Positions 45,083 through 53,145 of a DNA stretch of 64,000 bases are shown here, piece after piece. A model generated the notes under the pieces. That model saw only the letters and a program-made list of their open reading frames with translations, was not told the DNA's origin and made no database searches. Source of the stretch: Chryseobacterium sp. ZHDP1 (GTDB lineage: Bacteria > Bacteroidota > Bacteroidia > Flavobacteriales > Weeksellaceae); NCBI RefSeq assembly GCF_018603435.1, contig NZ_CP075682.1, positions 496,001-560,000 of the forward strand. Reading direction: 5' to 3'. Both the position numbers and the translations under genes were made by a program. Each line of letters begins with the position of its first letter. Position 1 is the first letter of the stretch.

Positions 45083-45153
45083 GCCTCATAGAGGTAAACT
45101 GTTAATAGTTGTTTGTTTTTGCTTTGCGGAGCTCCGTAGGAGCGACCTGTTAA
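45083..45153. repeat. Two REP hairpins on the 3' side of the transposase
   Basis: Copy A is degenerate: GCCTCATAGAGGT (45083-45095), followed by AAACTGTTAAT. Copy B is GCTCCGTAGGAGC (45131-45143), followed by GACCTGTTAAA. Both share the frame 5' imperfect hairpin, GACCTGTTA tail 3' in the plus direction. The stop codon of the transposase falls inside the tail of copy B. Confidence 0.85.
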
Positions 45154-45614
45154 ATTTCAATCCATTCAAATAGATATTCAGGATCATATTTAATTTCAAA
45201 TTTTTCCATAAAATCCAGATATTCTTCTTTGAATGTTTTCTTTTTATGATGTTCTTCTTGGTTTAAAATATATTTCACAACTGAATCTATACTGCTTTTA
45301 GAATAGGAAAAAGCTCCGTATCCTTCCTGCCAGTTAAATTTTCCATTCATCCATACTTTCTCATTAATCAATTTTGATGAACCTGCTTTAATATCTCTTA
45401 CCAAATCTGAAATTGTAATCGTAGGACTTATACTTACAAGAATGTGTACATGATCCGGCATTGCAAAAACTGCGAATAATTTTTGATTTCTGTTGGAAAC
45501 AATACCTGTAATAAATTTATGTAATTCTTCTCTGTTTTCTTTTGGAATCAGATTTTGTCTTCCTTTAACCGCAAAAACAATTTGAATATAAATTTGTGTA
45601 TACGTGTTTGCCAT
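45150..45614 (-). CDS. REP-associated tyrosine transposase (IS200/IS605-like Y1)
   Basis: This 154 aa protein starts ANTYTQIYIQIVFAVKGRQN, characteristic of Bacteroidota IS200-like transposases. The metal-binding HUH motif is PDHVHILVS (His55, His57), and the helix with the candidate nucleophile Tyr reads YSKSSIDSVVKYILNQEEHH. Such single-strand transposases act on hairpin ends, and the flanking REP hairpins fit this. It is located between the multifunctional fad enzyme and the thiolase in the same orientation. No tnpB or cargo is present. Confidence 0.9.
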   Translation of the reverse strand: MANTYTQIYIQIVFAVKGRQNLIPKENREELHKFITGIVSNRNQKLFAVFAMPDHVHILVSISPTITISDLVRDIKAGSSKLINEKVWMNGKFNWQEGYGAFSYSKSSIDSVVKYILNQEEHHKKKTFKEEYLDFMEKFEIKYDPEYLFEWIEI

Positions 45615-45618
45615 AAAA

Positions 45619-45695
45619 CTAACAGGTCGCCTCTACGAGGCTCAATGTCTTTCTAAAATTATTCTGCTATTATCAGTTCGCTCCTACGGAGCTCC
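45619..45695. repeat. Two REP hairpins on the 5' side of the transposase
   Basis: Copy C is GCCTCTACGAGGC (45629-45641) preceded on the minus-complement frame by AACAGGTC. Copy D is GCTCCTACGGAGC (45680-45692). Both are inverted relative to copies A and B, and two families (GCTCC and GCCTC stems) alternate. Together they bracket the transposase gene symmetrically. Confidence 0.85.
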
Positions 45696-45698
45696 CTG

Positions 45699-48092
45699 TT
45701 AATTTCTCAACGGTTTACCATTCTGTAACATATACTGAATTCTCTCCAGTGTTTTTCTTTCCCCGCAAAGCTGTAAGAATGTTTCTCTTTCGAGATTCAA
45801 TAGATACTGCTCCGTTACAACTGTTGGTTCAGAAAGATTTCCACCTACCATTACGTTGGCTAACTTATCTGCAATTTTCTTATCGTGTTCAGAAATATAA
45901 TTTCCGGTTAACATCTGGTCTGTTCCTACGTAGAACATTCCTAAAGCGTCTTTACCTAAAACTTTTACTTTTTGCTCGATAGGTTGCGTATAACCGTGTT
46001 CTGCTAAACTTTTAGCCAACATTTTCGCAGTTTTAATTTGGGTTCTCTTATCTACGGAAACAATATCTTTTCCATGTTCCAAAATTCCCATATCGTAAGC
46101 TTCATAAGCAGAAGTTGCCACTTTACCCATCGCAATATTCATGAAAGCCTCACGAAGTCTGTTGTTTTTAACATCATCGCTGTGGAATTCTCTTGAAGTT
46201 CTTAAGGTTAGTTCCTTGGTTCCTCCACCGCCAGGAATTACACCCACTCCGGTTTCTACCAATCCGATATATGTTTCTGCCGCTGCAACCACTCTGTCAG
46301 CGTGCATCGTCATTTCGCAACCTCCACCAAGTGTCATTCCGTGAGGAGCAACAACAACAGGAATAGAAGAGTAGCGAACTCTCATCATTGATTTCTGGAA
46401 GTAAGCAATCGCCATATTCAGATCATCCCAATCCTGCTCAATAGCCATCATTAAAATCATTGCCAAATTGGCTCCAACAGAGAAATTTGTGCCCTGATTT
46501 CCGACAACCAATCCGTCATATTCTTTTTCAGCTAAATCAATTGCTCTGTTTAATCCATCCAGAACTTCACCTCCCAAGGAGTTCATTTTGGAACGGATTT
46601 CAAAGTTGATAATTCCGTCGCCTAAATCCTGTATTGCAGAACCGGAGTTGCTCCAAAGCGTTTTATTTTTTCTGATATTATCTAAAATAATTAAAGAATC
46701 CTGTCCCGGAATGGTGTTGTAAGCACCTGAGTTTTTATCAACGTAAATACTCTGACCTTCATCATTCACTTTATAGAAAGACTCAACGTTTTTCACCCAG
46801 TCTGAAACTTCGTAACCTGCTTCTTTAGCCAGTTCAATACCTTTTTGAACGCCTACAGCGTCCCAGATTTCAAAAGGACCGTTTTCCCAGCCGAAACCTG
46901 CTCTCATTGCATCGTCGATTTTGTAAACCTCATCGGAAATTTCAGGAACTTTATGAGAAACGTAGGCGAATAATGCACCCAAAGATTTTCTGTACAATTC
47001 TCCCGCTTTATCTTTTCCGCCGATTAACACTTTGAATCTGTCAATCGGTTTATCGATATTTTTAGTTAATTCTAAAGTCGCAAAAGAAGATTTGCCCTGA
47101 AGTTCGTATTCTAAAGTATCAAGGTTTAATCCGTGAATTTCAGATTTTCCTTCTGCATTTTTCACTTTTTTATAGAAACCCTGTTGTGTTTTTGAACCCA
47201 ACCATTTATTGTCAACCATTTTCTGGATGTAATCCGGAAGGGCAAAAACATTATTGAAGTCATTGGCTTCAACTCCGCTTTGGCGAACACCGTTTGCCAC
47301 CATTACCAATGTATCAAGACCTACAACATCCGCTGTTCTGAAGGTCGCAGATTTCGGACGGCCAATCACAGGACCTGTTAATTTATCAACCTCGGAAACG
47401 GTTAACCCTAATTTCTGAACATTGTGAAGAAGATCCATCATAGAGAAAACACCGATTCTGTTGGCAATAAAAGCAGGGGTGTCTTTTGCTAAAACGGTTG
47501 TTTTTCCTAAGAATTTTGCTCCGTAATTCATGTAGAAGTCGATAACTTCAGGAGCAGTATCGTTTGTAGGAATAATTTCTAAAAGAGGAAGGTACCGTAC
47601 AGGATTAAAGAAGTGTGTTCCTGCAAAGTAATGTTTGAAATCCTCGCTTCTTCCTTCTGTTAAAAGGTGAATAGGGATTCCGGAAGTATTGGAAGAAATC
47701 AATGTTCCCGGTTTCCTGAACTGCTCAATTTTTTCGTAAACCGATTTTTTGATGTCCAGTCTTTCAACCACAACTTCAATAATCCAGTCTGTATTTTTTA
47801 TTTTTGGCAAATCATCATCAAAGTTTCCAACTTTTATTCTGTCTGCGAATTTCGGAGAGTAGAGCAGAGCCGGACTTGCTTTCTTGAGTTTTTCAAAGTT
47901 TTCTGAAGCGATTCTGTTTCTTACCGCTTTGTCATCTTTGGTCAAACCTTTTTTCTGTTCTGCTTCAGAAAGTTCAAAAGGAACAATATCCAGCAACGAA
48001 ACTTCTACACCAATATTGGCAAAGTGTGCTGCAATACCGCTTCCCATAATTCCTGAACCAAGAACTGTAACGTGTTTGATTCTTCTTTTCAT
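45699..48092 (-). CDS. fadN: 3-hydroxyacyl-CoA dehydrogenase / enoyl-CoA hydratase multifunctional enzyme
   Basis: This 797 aa protein combines two beta-oxidation steps. The N-terminal dehydrogenase has the NAD+ motif VLGSGIMGSGIAAHFANIG, GTHFFNPVRYLPLLEIIP and the NRIGVFSM helix, and a second C-terminal dehydrogenase fold part. A crotonase-like domain lies in the C-terminal half: LVVGNQGTNFSVGANLAMIL (oxyanion loop) and GMTLGGGCEMTMHADRV. This order (dehydrogenase first, hydratase last) matches FadN rather than FadB. It is the 5' structural gene of the fad cluster under the MarR-type gene. Confidence 0.93.
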   Translation of the reverse strand: MKRRIKHVTVLGSGIMGSGIAAHFANIGVEVSLLDIVPFELSEAEQKKGLTKDDKAVRNRIASENFEKLKKASPALLYSPKFADRIKVGNFDDDLPKIKNTDWIIEVVVERLDIKKSVYEKIEQFRKPGTLISSNTSGIPIHLLTEGRSEDFKHYFAGTHFFNPVRYLPLLEIIPTNDTAPEVIDFYMNYGAKFLGKTTVLAKDTPAFIANRIGVFSMMDLLHNVQKLGLTVSEVDKLTGPVIGRPKSATFRTADVVGLDTLVMVANGVRQSGVEANDFNNVFALPDYIQKMVDNKWLGSKTQQGFYKKVKNAEGKSEIHGLNLDTLEYELQGKSSFATLELTKNIDKPIDRFKVLIGGKDKAGELYRKSLGALFAYVSHKVPEISDEVYKIDDAMRAGFGWENGPFEIWDAVGVQKGIELAKEAGYEVSDWVKNVESFYKVNDEGQSIYVDKNSGAYNTIPGQDSLIILDNIRKNKTLWSNSGSAIQDLGDGIINFEIRSKMNSLGGEVLDGLNRAIDLAEKEYDGLVVGNQGTNFSVGANLAMILMMAIEQDWDDLNMAIAYFQKSMMRVRYSSIPVVVAPHGMTLGGGCEMTMHADRVVAAAETYIGLVETGVGVIPGGGGTKELTLRTSREFHSDDVKNNRLREAFMNIAMGKVATSAYEAYDMGILEHGKDIVSVDKRTQIKTAKMLAKSLAEHGYTQPIEQKVKVLGKDALGMFYVGTDQMLTGNYISEHDKKIADKLANVMVGGNLSEPTVVTEQYLLNLERETFLQLCGERKTLERIQYMLQNGKPLRN

Positions 48093-48220
48093 TTGATTAT
48101 ATTTATTTTATTATTGGTCAGTTGTAACCTGACGGTTTGTTTAATTTATTATTTGTACTTTTTAATTCTTTATTCTTCATGAAGGTTTCAACTTTCAAAC
48201 AAATTATTCTTCATCAGAAT

Positions 48221-48670
48221 TTATTTTTTATTGTTTAAGTCGGTTGCTATTTTCATGATTTCACTCATCACTTCTTTGAAAGTGTCCAGCTTTTCAGGAG
48301 AGATTTTTTCCATTACCCTTTTGTTGAAATTTACCACAACTTCCTTAGAAAGATTTCTGGAGTTCAGACCTTTATCTGTAAGCTTTATAATGACTTCTCT
48401 TTTATCAGTTGTTGTTTTTTCCTTATAGATATATCCGTTATCTTCCAGTAGTTTAATAATTCTTGTAAGGGAAGTAGGTTCAATTGCCATTTTCGGACCC
48501 AGATTTGTACTTCTTGTACCTTCTTTAGGATCAATTTTTAGAAGAGTAAGTGCCTGAACCGCCGTCGAATCGTGCTCCTGAGCTAATTCGGTATACATTT
48601 TAGAAACAGCTAACCATGTCTGTTTTAAAATAAGATCTACGTTTTCTATTTTTTCTTTATTGTTATCCAT
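48221..48670 (-). CDS. MarR family regulator of the fad cluster
   Basis: This ~149 aa winged-helix protein has ALTLLKIDPKEGTRSTNLG, PTSLTRIIKLLEDNGYIYKE (recognition helix) and TTTDKREVIIKLTDKG (wing), the classical MarR layout. I place its start at 48670 (an adjacent ATG at 48673 is possible) because the longer frame would begin at 48697, inside the predicted -7 element. The gene precedes the multifunctional enzyme by 128 bp on the same strand. Known MarR-type fad regulators respond to acyl-CoA; that is a likely but unproven effector here. Confidence 0.9.
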   Translation of the reverse strand: MDNNKEKIENVDLILKQTWLAVSKMYTELAQEHDSTAVQALTLLKIDPKEGTRSTNLGPKMAIEPTSLTRIIKLLEDNGYIYKEKTTTDKREVIIKLTDKGLNSRNLSKEVVVNFNKRVMEKISPEKLDTFKEVMSEIMKIATDLNNKK

Positions 48671-48694
48671 CATTTTTGCCGAATGGTTATAATC

Positions 48695-48729
48695 CAAATT
48701 TAGTAAATATTATGCATGCATAATATTTA
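48695..48729 (-). promoter_or_regulatory. Operator palindrome within the MarR-gene promoter
   Basis: A perfect 26 bp palindrome spans 48704-48729, centred on TTATGCATGCATAA. On the minus strand it is followed directly by a -7 element TAAATTTG (48695-48702), and a TTA lies in the expected -33 place, so bound repressor would block RNA polymerase. Transcription would begin about 15-20 nt before the start codon. Confidence 0.8.
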
Positions 48730-48789
48730 TTTACGTTAAATTTTGTTAAATAAATGATAATCAGATGATTAAATTATATGACAAGCATA

Positions 48790-48809
48790 ATACTATGCAT
48801 GCATAGTAT
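48790..48809. promoter_or_regulatory. Second, upstream copy of the MarR operator
   Basis: ATACTATGCATGCATAGTAT is a perfect 20 bp palindrome sharing the ATGCATGCAT core with the promoter-proximal site. The centres are 83 bp apart, close to eight helical turns. It sits between the ABC ATPase stop (48836) and the promoter. Confidence 0.75.
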
Positions 48810-48835
48810 ATAATATATTCAAAAAAATACGGGTA

Positions 48836-49759
48836 TTAATAAATGGTTTTCAATAATTTAATGATTTCTTCAAAGGATTCGCATTGAAAAGATTCTGAAT
48901 GATAAGTAATGTTCCAAAAGTTATCCTGAAATTCAAATTTTAAAGAAGAAAGATCTTTTTGAAAGTTTTTTTGCAGCAAAGAATACAGCATTTCTTTATA
49001 CGCATCCGAGGCAATAATTTTCGGAGCAACAAAATTTTCATTAATCTGAAACAGCGAAGGATTGATTAATTCATCGTGCTGAAGTAAAAGATCTTCCACA
49101 ATTCCGGAAAACAGACTGCCTTCTTTTACATACCAGATTTTGTCCGCAAATTCCTTGGCAAGCCGCCAGTCGTGAGACGAGAAGAGAATTAGTTTATTGT
49201 GCTCCTTGGCTAATTTTCGAAGGGTTTTGAGAATGATAATTTTGTTTTTTTCATCCAGATGTGTAGTTGGTTCATCCAGTATAATGATGGGAGCGTTTTG
49301 TGTGATGGCTCTTCCGATAAATGCTTTCTGAAGATTTCCGTCTGACAGATTTTTAAGCAAAGTATTTTTGTACTGTAAAAGATCGAGTTCCTCAATAATA
49401 TGCGAAACTTCTTCTTTGTCTTCTTTTTTCAGCTCAAAATAAAAAGGATAGTAAATATATTTTCCGAGAGAAATTAGATCTTCCACTGTATAATTCGGCG
49501 GAATTACCGAACTTGAAAAGACAGCCGCAATCTGTTCTGCAATCTCTTTAACAGAAAGATTCTTTACATTTTTGTTATGGATTGATATTTCTCCGCTTAA
49601 AAGAGGAATCTGATGTAAAATAGATTTGATTAATGTTGTCTTTCCTACACCGTTGTTACCAATCAAAAGGCATACTTCTCCTAATTTCAGATGAGCTGTT
49701 GCATTTGAAATTAAGGTTTTGTGATAGCCAATGTTTGCTTGTTTAATTTGTAGGTGCAT
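48836..49759 (-). CDS. ABC transporter ATP-binding protein, iron-chelate/cobalamin type
   Basis: From the ATG at 49759 the product is 307 aa; the longer frame starts with a repeat-derived N-terminus. The nucleotide-binding domain has Walker A GNNGVGKTTLIKSI, Q-loop, signature SDGNLQKAFIGRAI (LSxGN variant of the FecE/FhuC group), Walker B PIIILDEPTTHLDEKN and an H-loop LFSSHDW. About 75 residues follow the canonical domain with no motif I know. With the FecCD-type permease upstream it forms a periplasmic-binding-protein-dependent importer; the binding protein is not nearby. The genes are separated by a GxxExxY cassette. Confidence 0.9.
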   Translation of the reverse strand: MHLQIKQANIGYHKTLISNATAHLKLGEVCLLIGNNGVGKTTLIKSILHQIPLLSGEISIHNKNVKNLSVKEIAEQIAAVFSSSVIPPNYTVEDLISLGKYIYYPFYFELKKEDKEEVSHIIEELDLLQYKNTLLKNLSDGNLQKAFIGRAITQNAPIIILDEPTTHLDEKNKIIILKTLRKLAKEHNKLILFSSHDWRLAKEFADKIWYVKEGSLFSGIVEDLLLQHDELINPSLFQINENFVAPKIIASDAYKEMLYSLLQKNFQKDLSSLKFEFQDNFWNITYHSESFQCESFEEIIKLLKTIY

Positions 49760-49762
49760 TAT

Positions 49763-49854
49763 GGTTGGATTTTCGCTAAGGCGCAAAAATTTTTTGCAAA
49801 AATACTGTTTTAAGACGCAGGGAATTTGACTTTGTCAAATTTTTATTGCGTTCA
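49763..49854. repeat. ~90 bp repeat copy 1, 3' side of the GxxExxY gene
   Basis: GGTTGGATTTTCGCTAAGGC begins at 49763 and is followed by GCAAAAA, then ATACTGTTTTAAGACGCAG, an AATTTGACTTTGTCAAATT palindrome and GCGTT. The same order of blocks with the same spacing occurs in copy 2 at 50261. Confidence 0.75.
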
Positions 49855-49855
49855 A

Positions 49856-50233
49856 TTATAAAAAATTTACAATTCTTGTCACCCCGTTTTTAAAAATATC
49901 AGATTGAAAGTTTAAAAGAAGTCCTAATTTACAACTTGTCATTTTGAGATAAGTTAGAAGTTGTGCTTTATGCGTTGAGTTAATATAATCAACAGTTTTT
50001 ATCTCTAAAATTAATTTGTTTTCGACAATCATATCTAATCTGAACGCATTTTCAATTTTTAATTCTTCATATATAATTGGAAGTAATTTTTGTTTTTCTA
50101 CGAAAAGTCCTGCTCTTGTCAGTTCATAAAACAGGCACTCTTCATAAACGTGTTCAAATAATCCGGCTCCTAGTTTTTTATGGATTTTTAATCCCGTCTC
50201 AAAGACAATTTTTGATAATTCGTTTTCTGTCAT
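49856..50233 (-). CDS. GxxExxY family protein, nuclease-like
   Basis: The ATG at 50233 gives 125 aa: TENELSKIVFETGLKIHKKL, GAGLFEHVYEECLFYELTRA (the GxxExxY motif as GLFEHVYE), RLDMIVENKLILEIKTVDYI (nuclease-like D...ExK) and AQLLTYLKMTSCKLGLLLNF. The PD-(D/E)xK-like core is typical; the family is widespread in Bacteroidota as isolated genes with unknown function. It occupies the interval between the ABC ATPase and permease genes and lies between repeat copies 1 and 2 in the same orientation as those genes. Confidence 0.88.
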   Translation of the reverse strand: MTENELSKIVFETGLKIHKKLGAGLFEHVYEECLFYELTRAGLFVEKQKLLPIIYEELKIENAFRLDMIVENKLILEIKTVDYINSTHKAQLLTYLKMTSCKLGLLLNFQSDIFKNGVTRIVNFL

Positions 50234-50260
50234 TTGTGTTATGTTTTTTATTTTATCCTG

Positions 50261-50351
50261 TGTTGGTTTTTCGCAAAGGCGCAAAGATTTCAAATTTTAT
50301 ACTGTTTTTAAGGCGCAAGAAAATCAAAGATTTTCAGCAAGTGTACTGCGT
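50261..50351. repeat. ~90 bp repeat copy 2, 5' side of the GxxExxY gene
   Basis: GTTGGTTTTTCGCAAAGGCG starts at 50262, followed by CAAAGATTT, ATACTGTTTTTAAGGCGCA, an AAAATCAAAGATTTT palindrome and ACTGCGTT. It is a direct repeat of copy 1 (same block order). Confidence 0.8.
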
Positions 50352-50444
50352 TAATTTTGCGATCCTAAATTTTATCAAAGATAAAATCATTGCGCCTTAA
50401 AACGTACTTATAAAAATAACTTTGCGCCTTTGCGAAAAACCAAC
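50352..50444. repeat. ~90 bp repeat copy 3, inverted against copy 2
   Basis: Read on the minus strand: GTTGGTTTTTCGCAAAGGCG, CAAAG, then TTTTAAGGCGCAA, a GATTTTATCTTTGATAAAAT palindrome and AATTAACGC. Copies 2 and 3 meet head to head at about 50352, making a ~180 bp inverted repeat right before the permease stop (50449). Confidence 0.8.
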
Positions 50445-50448
50445 AATA

Positions 50449-51420
50449 TTACACTTTATTCTGCTTCAAAAGCATCATCAAAATTACAGGAATTCCGAAA
50501 ACAGAGCTTATGACATTTAAAGGAATCTGAGTTTTTTCTGCGATGATGGAGAAAAAAAGCATCATCAGCATTCCCAGCATCATATTTAAAATCCACTGCT
50601 GCCAAAGTTTTGCCGGATTATAGATCAGTCTGCTGAAATGCGGGACAATAATTCCGATAAATAAAATGGGACCTAAAAAGGCAGTTACTGAAGCCGAAAG
50701 AAGGGAAGAAGCAGCGATAATAAACAGTTTAAGCTGATTCAGATTAACGCCCAGACTTTGTGCGTATGAAGTTCCCAACGAATTTCCTATCAATGGTTTT
50801 ATGGTTTTAAAACAGACAAGCAAACCGATTATTATTAAAACCGATAAAACATAAATCTGATTTCTTGAAACCATATTGTTGGCTCCGAAAGACCATAAAA
50901 TATAGTTTTTCAGACTCTGATCTTCTCCATAGAACTGCAAAAGAGAAACAATGGCTCCTGCAAAAGCCGAAACCAGAAACCCAAAGATAATAAGATAAGA
51001 TTTATCCTGAAATCTTTTTGAAATGGAAAGAAGAATCAGCATCAGTAAAAGACTTCCGCCAATGGCAGCAAAGCTTAAAAAACTGTTCTGAAGAAATTCA
51101 GGGATAATTAAATCGTGCGAAAAAAAAATGTAAAATGCCACCGACAAACTTGCAATGGAAGTAATTCCTAAAATATCGGGTCCCGCAAGAGGATTCTGAA
51201 AATATTCCTGCATCAGAAAACCTGAAGTCGGGACAGAAATTCCTGCCAAAAGCATTACCAAAACCCGATTGACACGAATTTCCGCAATCTGGCTGTTGGA
51301 AGATTCTCCCCAAAAGTCCTGAAAATGTAAACTTAAAAATCCTGTATTCAGATTAATAACCGTTGCCAAAATAATGGCAATCAATAGCACCAAACACAGG
51401 ATTTTAAACTTGTCTGACAT
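50449..51420 (-). CDS. FecCD family ABC transporter permease
   Basis: This 323 aa membrane protein has about nine helices and the FecCD/BtuC sequence features: RVNRVLVMLLAGISVPTSGF, FQNPLAGPDILGITSIASLS (conserved NPLA-PxxLGxxxGA-like segment), SLGVNLNQLKLFIIAASSLL and GPILFIGIIVPHFSRLIYNP. It would form the import channel for an iron-siderophore, haem or corrinoid complex with the downstream ATPase. The TlpA-like gene precedes it by 12 bp and is likely in the same transcript. Confidence 0.92.
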   Translation of the reverse strand: MSDKFKILCLVLLIAIILATVINLNTGFLSLHFQDFWGESSNSQIAEIRVNRVLVMLLAGISVPTSGFLMQEYFQNPLAGPDILGITSIASLSVAFYIFFSHDLIIPEFLQNSFLSFAAIGGSLLLMLILLSISKRFQDKSYLIIFGFLVSAFAGAIVSLLQFYGEDQSLKNYILWSFGANNMVSRNQIYVLSVLIIIGLLVCFKTIKPLIGNSLGTSYAQSLGVNLNQLKLFIIAASSLLSASVTAFLGPILFIGIIVPHFSRLIYNPAKLWQQWILNMMLGMLMMLFFSIIAEKTQIPLNVISSVFGIPVILMMLLKQNKV

Positions 51421-51432
51421 AAAGTCTGAAGT

Positions 51433-51987
51433 TTATTTTAATAAAGAATTGATTTTTTCGCTGAGCATTTCCTCAGACATTGATCCTTCAACTTCTTCTG
51501 TTTTATCGCCTTTTCTGAAATGAGTAAATGGAATTCCGTTTCCTTTCCACGTTTTGAAATTACCGAAAAAGGTATCATCAAATTTAGATTCGTCTACTAA
51601 AACAATATAATTTTCCAGATTATTTTCTTTGGCAAAAGCAGGTACTTTATCTTTCCATGCCGGTTTATCAAGAATATCTACAAAAGTAAATTTTACAGGT
51701 TTACCCTTTAATTCCTCTATTTTTTTCTTAAAATGAGGAATTTCCATCATGCAGGGTCCGCACCAGGTTGCAAAGAAATTGGTAACATATAAAGTGTCAT
51801 TCTTTTTAGATAAATTCTCAACCAGATTTTGTTGAGAAATTTCTTTGAATTGAGCTGTTGGAGTTTCTTCTTTCTGTAAAACTGCTGTAGAATCTGTTGT
51901 TGCTACATTTTCTTCATTTTTCTGGTTTTCCTTTTTACAGCTCGCCAGTGAAAAAACTACAAGCGTGGATAAAATTATCTTCTTCAT
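51433..51987 (-). CDS. TlpA-like thioredoxin-domain lipoprotein
   Basis: This 184 aa protein has a lipobox (VVFSLASCKKE, Cys17) and an acidic/polar linker, followed by a thioredoxin fold with FFATWCGPCMMEIPHFKKK (CxxC 76-79) and the cis-Pro-like FTH region near GNGIPFTHFRKGD. TlpA/ResA-like proteins reduce disulphides in the periplasm, for example in cytochrome maturation. Its role next to an iron-type transporter is unknown. Confidence 0.88.
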   Translation of the reverse strand: MKKIILSTLVVFSLASCKKENQKNEENVATTDSTAVLQKEETPTAQFKEISQQNLVENLSKKNDTLYVTNFFATWCGPCMMEIPHFKKKIEELKGKPVKFTFVDILDKPAWKDKVPAFAKENNLENYIVLVDESKFDDTFFGNFKTWKGNGIPFTHFRKGDKTEEVEGSMSEEMLSEKINSLLK

Positions 51988-52020
51988 AAATTATTTTTTA
52001 TCTATTTTTGAGTTGAAGTT

Positions 52021-53145
52021 ATGGAACAACAAATCTATAAAGGGAAACTTACACAGTTTCATCGGTTAAAAATAGCGAAAAAGGAAGAACTGACCAAAAA
52101 TACTTTTTCTCTGGAATTCGGGATTCCGGAGAATCTGAAAGAAAATTTCAGGTTTGATGCCGGTCAGTTTGTCAGTATAAGATTTCTGGCTCACGGTAAA
52201 GAAATTATTAATGACTATTCGATGACTTCCGCTCCGTACGAACATAAAATTGCTTTGGGCATAAAGATGAATTCTCCGGAAGGAGCTGTTTCGCAACTGT
52301 TTCAAAATTATCATGAAGGCGATGAATTATTGGTAAGTGAACCGGGTGGAAGATTTACACTTATTTCAAAGCCCAGCGAATTCAGAACCATTGTAGGATT
52401 TGCTGCAGGAATAGGAATTACCCCAATTTTAAGTCATTTTAAAAATATCCTGCATAACGAACCGAGAACCAGACTGTTTTTATTTTTTGGAAATAAAAGC
52501 TCTGAAGATCTCATTTACAGAGATGAACTGGATCGCCTCGCTAAAATGCACGGAGAACGGTTACAGATTTTTTATTTTTTCTCCCAAGAGAAAACAGCCA
52601 ACAGTTTTTTTCATGGAAGGCTGGATGATAAAAAATTAAGTCTCATCATCAACCAGATCCTTCATCTGGATGATACGGATGAAGAATCTACCATTTGGGA
52701 TGCTGTAGATGAAGTGCTGATCTGCGGAAAGGGAGAGATGATTAAAACACTTGCCAACGCATGCTATCATCACGGAATTCCGAAAAAAAATATTCATTTT
52801 GAACTTTTTGAAGAATTTAATGACGATATTTATCCTGTAGAAAAAGAATTTCCGTTAATAGAAAATGTGGAACTGGAATTTAAAATGCTCGAAAAGGAAT
52901 ATTCTGCCATACTTCCCACTAATGAAGAAAGAATTCTGCAGCAGCTTCTTATACAGCAATTTCAGGTTCCGTATTCCTGTAAATCGGGAATTTGCGGAAG
53001 TTGTGAGTGCATTTTAGAAGAAGGAGAGGTGGAATTGCTTGAAAATGAATATTTAACGGAAAATGAAGAGGAGAGAGGACATATCTTAGCTTGTATGTCG
53101 ATTGCAAAAAGCAAAAAAATAAAGCTTAACTTTGATCTTACTTGA
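52021..53145 (+). CDS. Ferredoxin-NADP reductase-like protein with C-terminal 2Fe-2S domain (PaaE type)
   Basis: This 374 aa protein has a FAD domain (NDYSMTSAP with the RxYS-like motif), NAD(P) domain (GFAAGIGITPILSHFKNIL; EVLICGKGEMIKT) and, from about residue 290, a plant-type ferredoxin domain: YSCKSGICGSCECILEEG and LACMS provide the four cluster cysteines (C-x4-C-x2-C...C). It resembles PaaE and related oxygenase reductases, passing electrons from NAD(P)H through FAD and 2Fe-2S to an oxygenase or desaturase; no such partner gene is nearby. The following gene overlaps its stop by 4 bp. Confidence 0.88.
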   Translation: MEQQIYKGKLTQFHRLKIAKKEELTKNTFSLEFGIPENLKENFRFDAGQFVSIRFLAHGKEIINDYSMTSAPYEHKIALGIKMNSPEGAVSQLFQNYHEGDELLVSEPGGRFTLISKPSEFRTIVGFAAGIGITPILSHFKNILHNEPRTRLFLFFGNKSSEDLIYRDELDRLAKMHGERLQIFYFFSQEKTANSFFHGRLDDKKLSLIINQILHLDDTDEESTIWDAVDEVLICGKGEMIKTLANACYHHGIPKKNIHFELFEEFNDDIYPVEKEFPLIENVELEFKMLEKEYSAILPTNEERILQQLLIQQFQVPYSCKSGICGSCECILEEGEVELLENEYLTENEEERGHILACMSIAKSKKIKLNFDLT

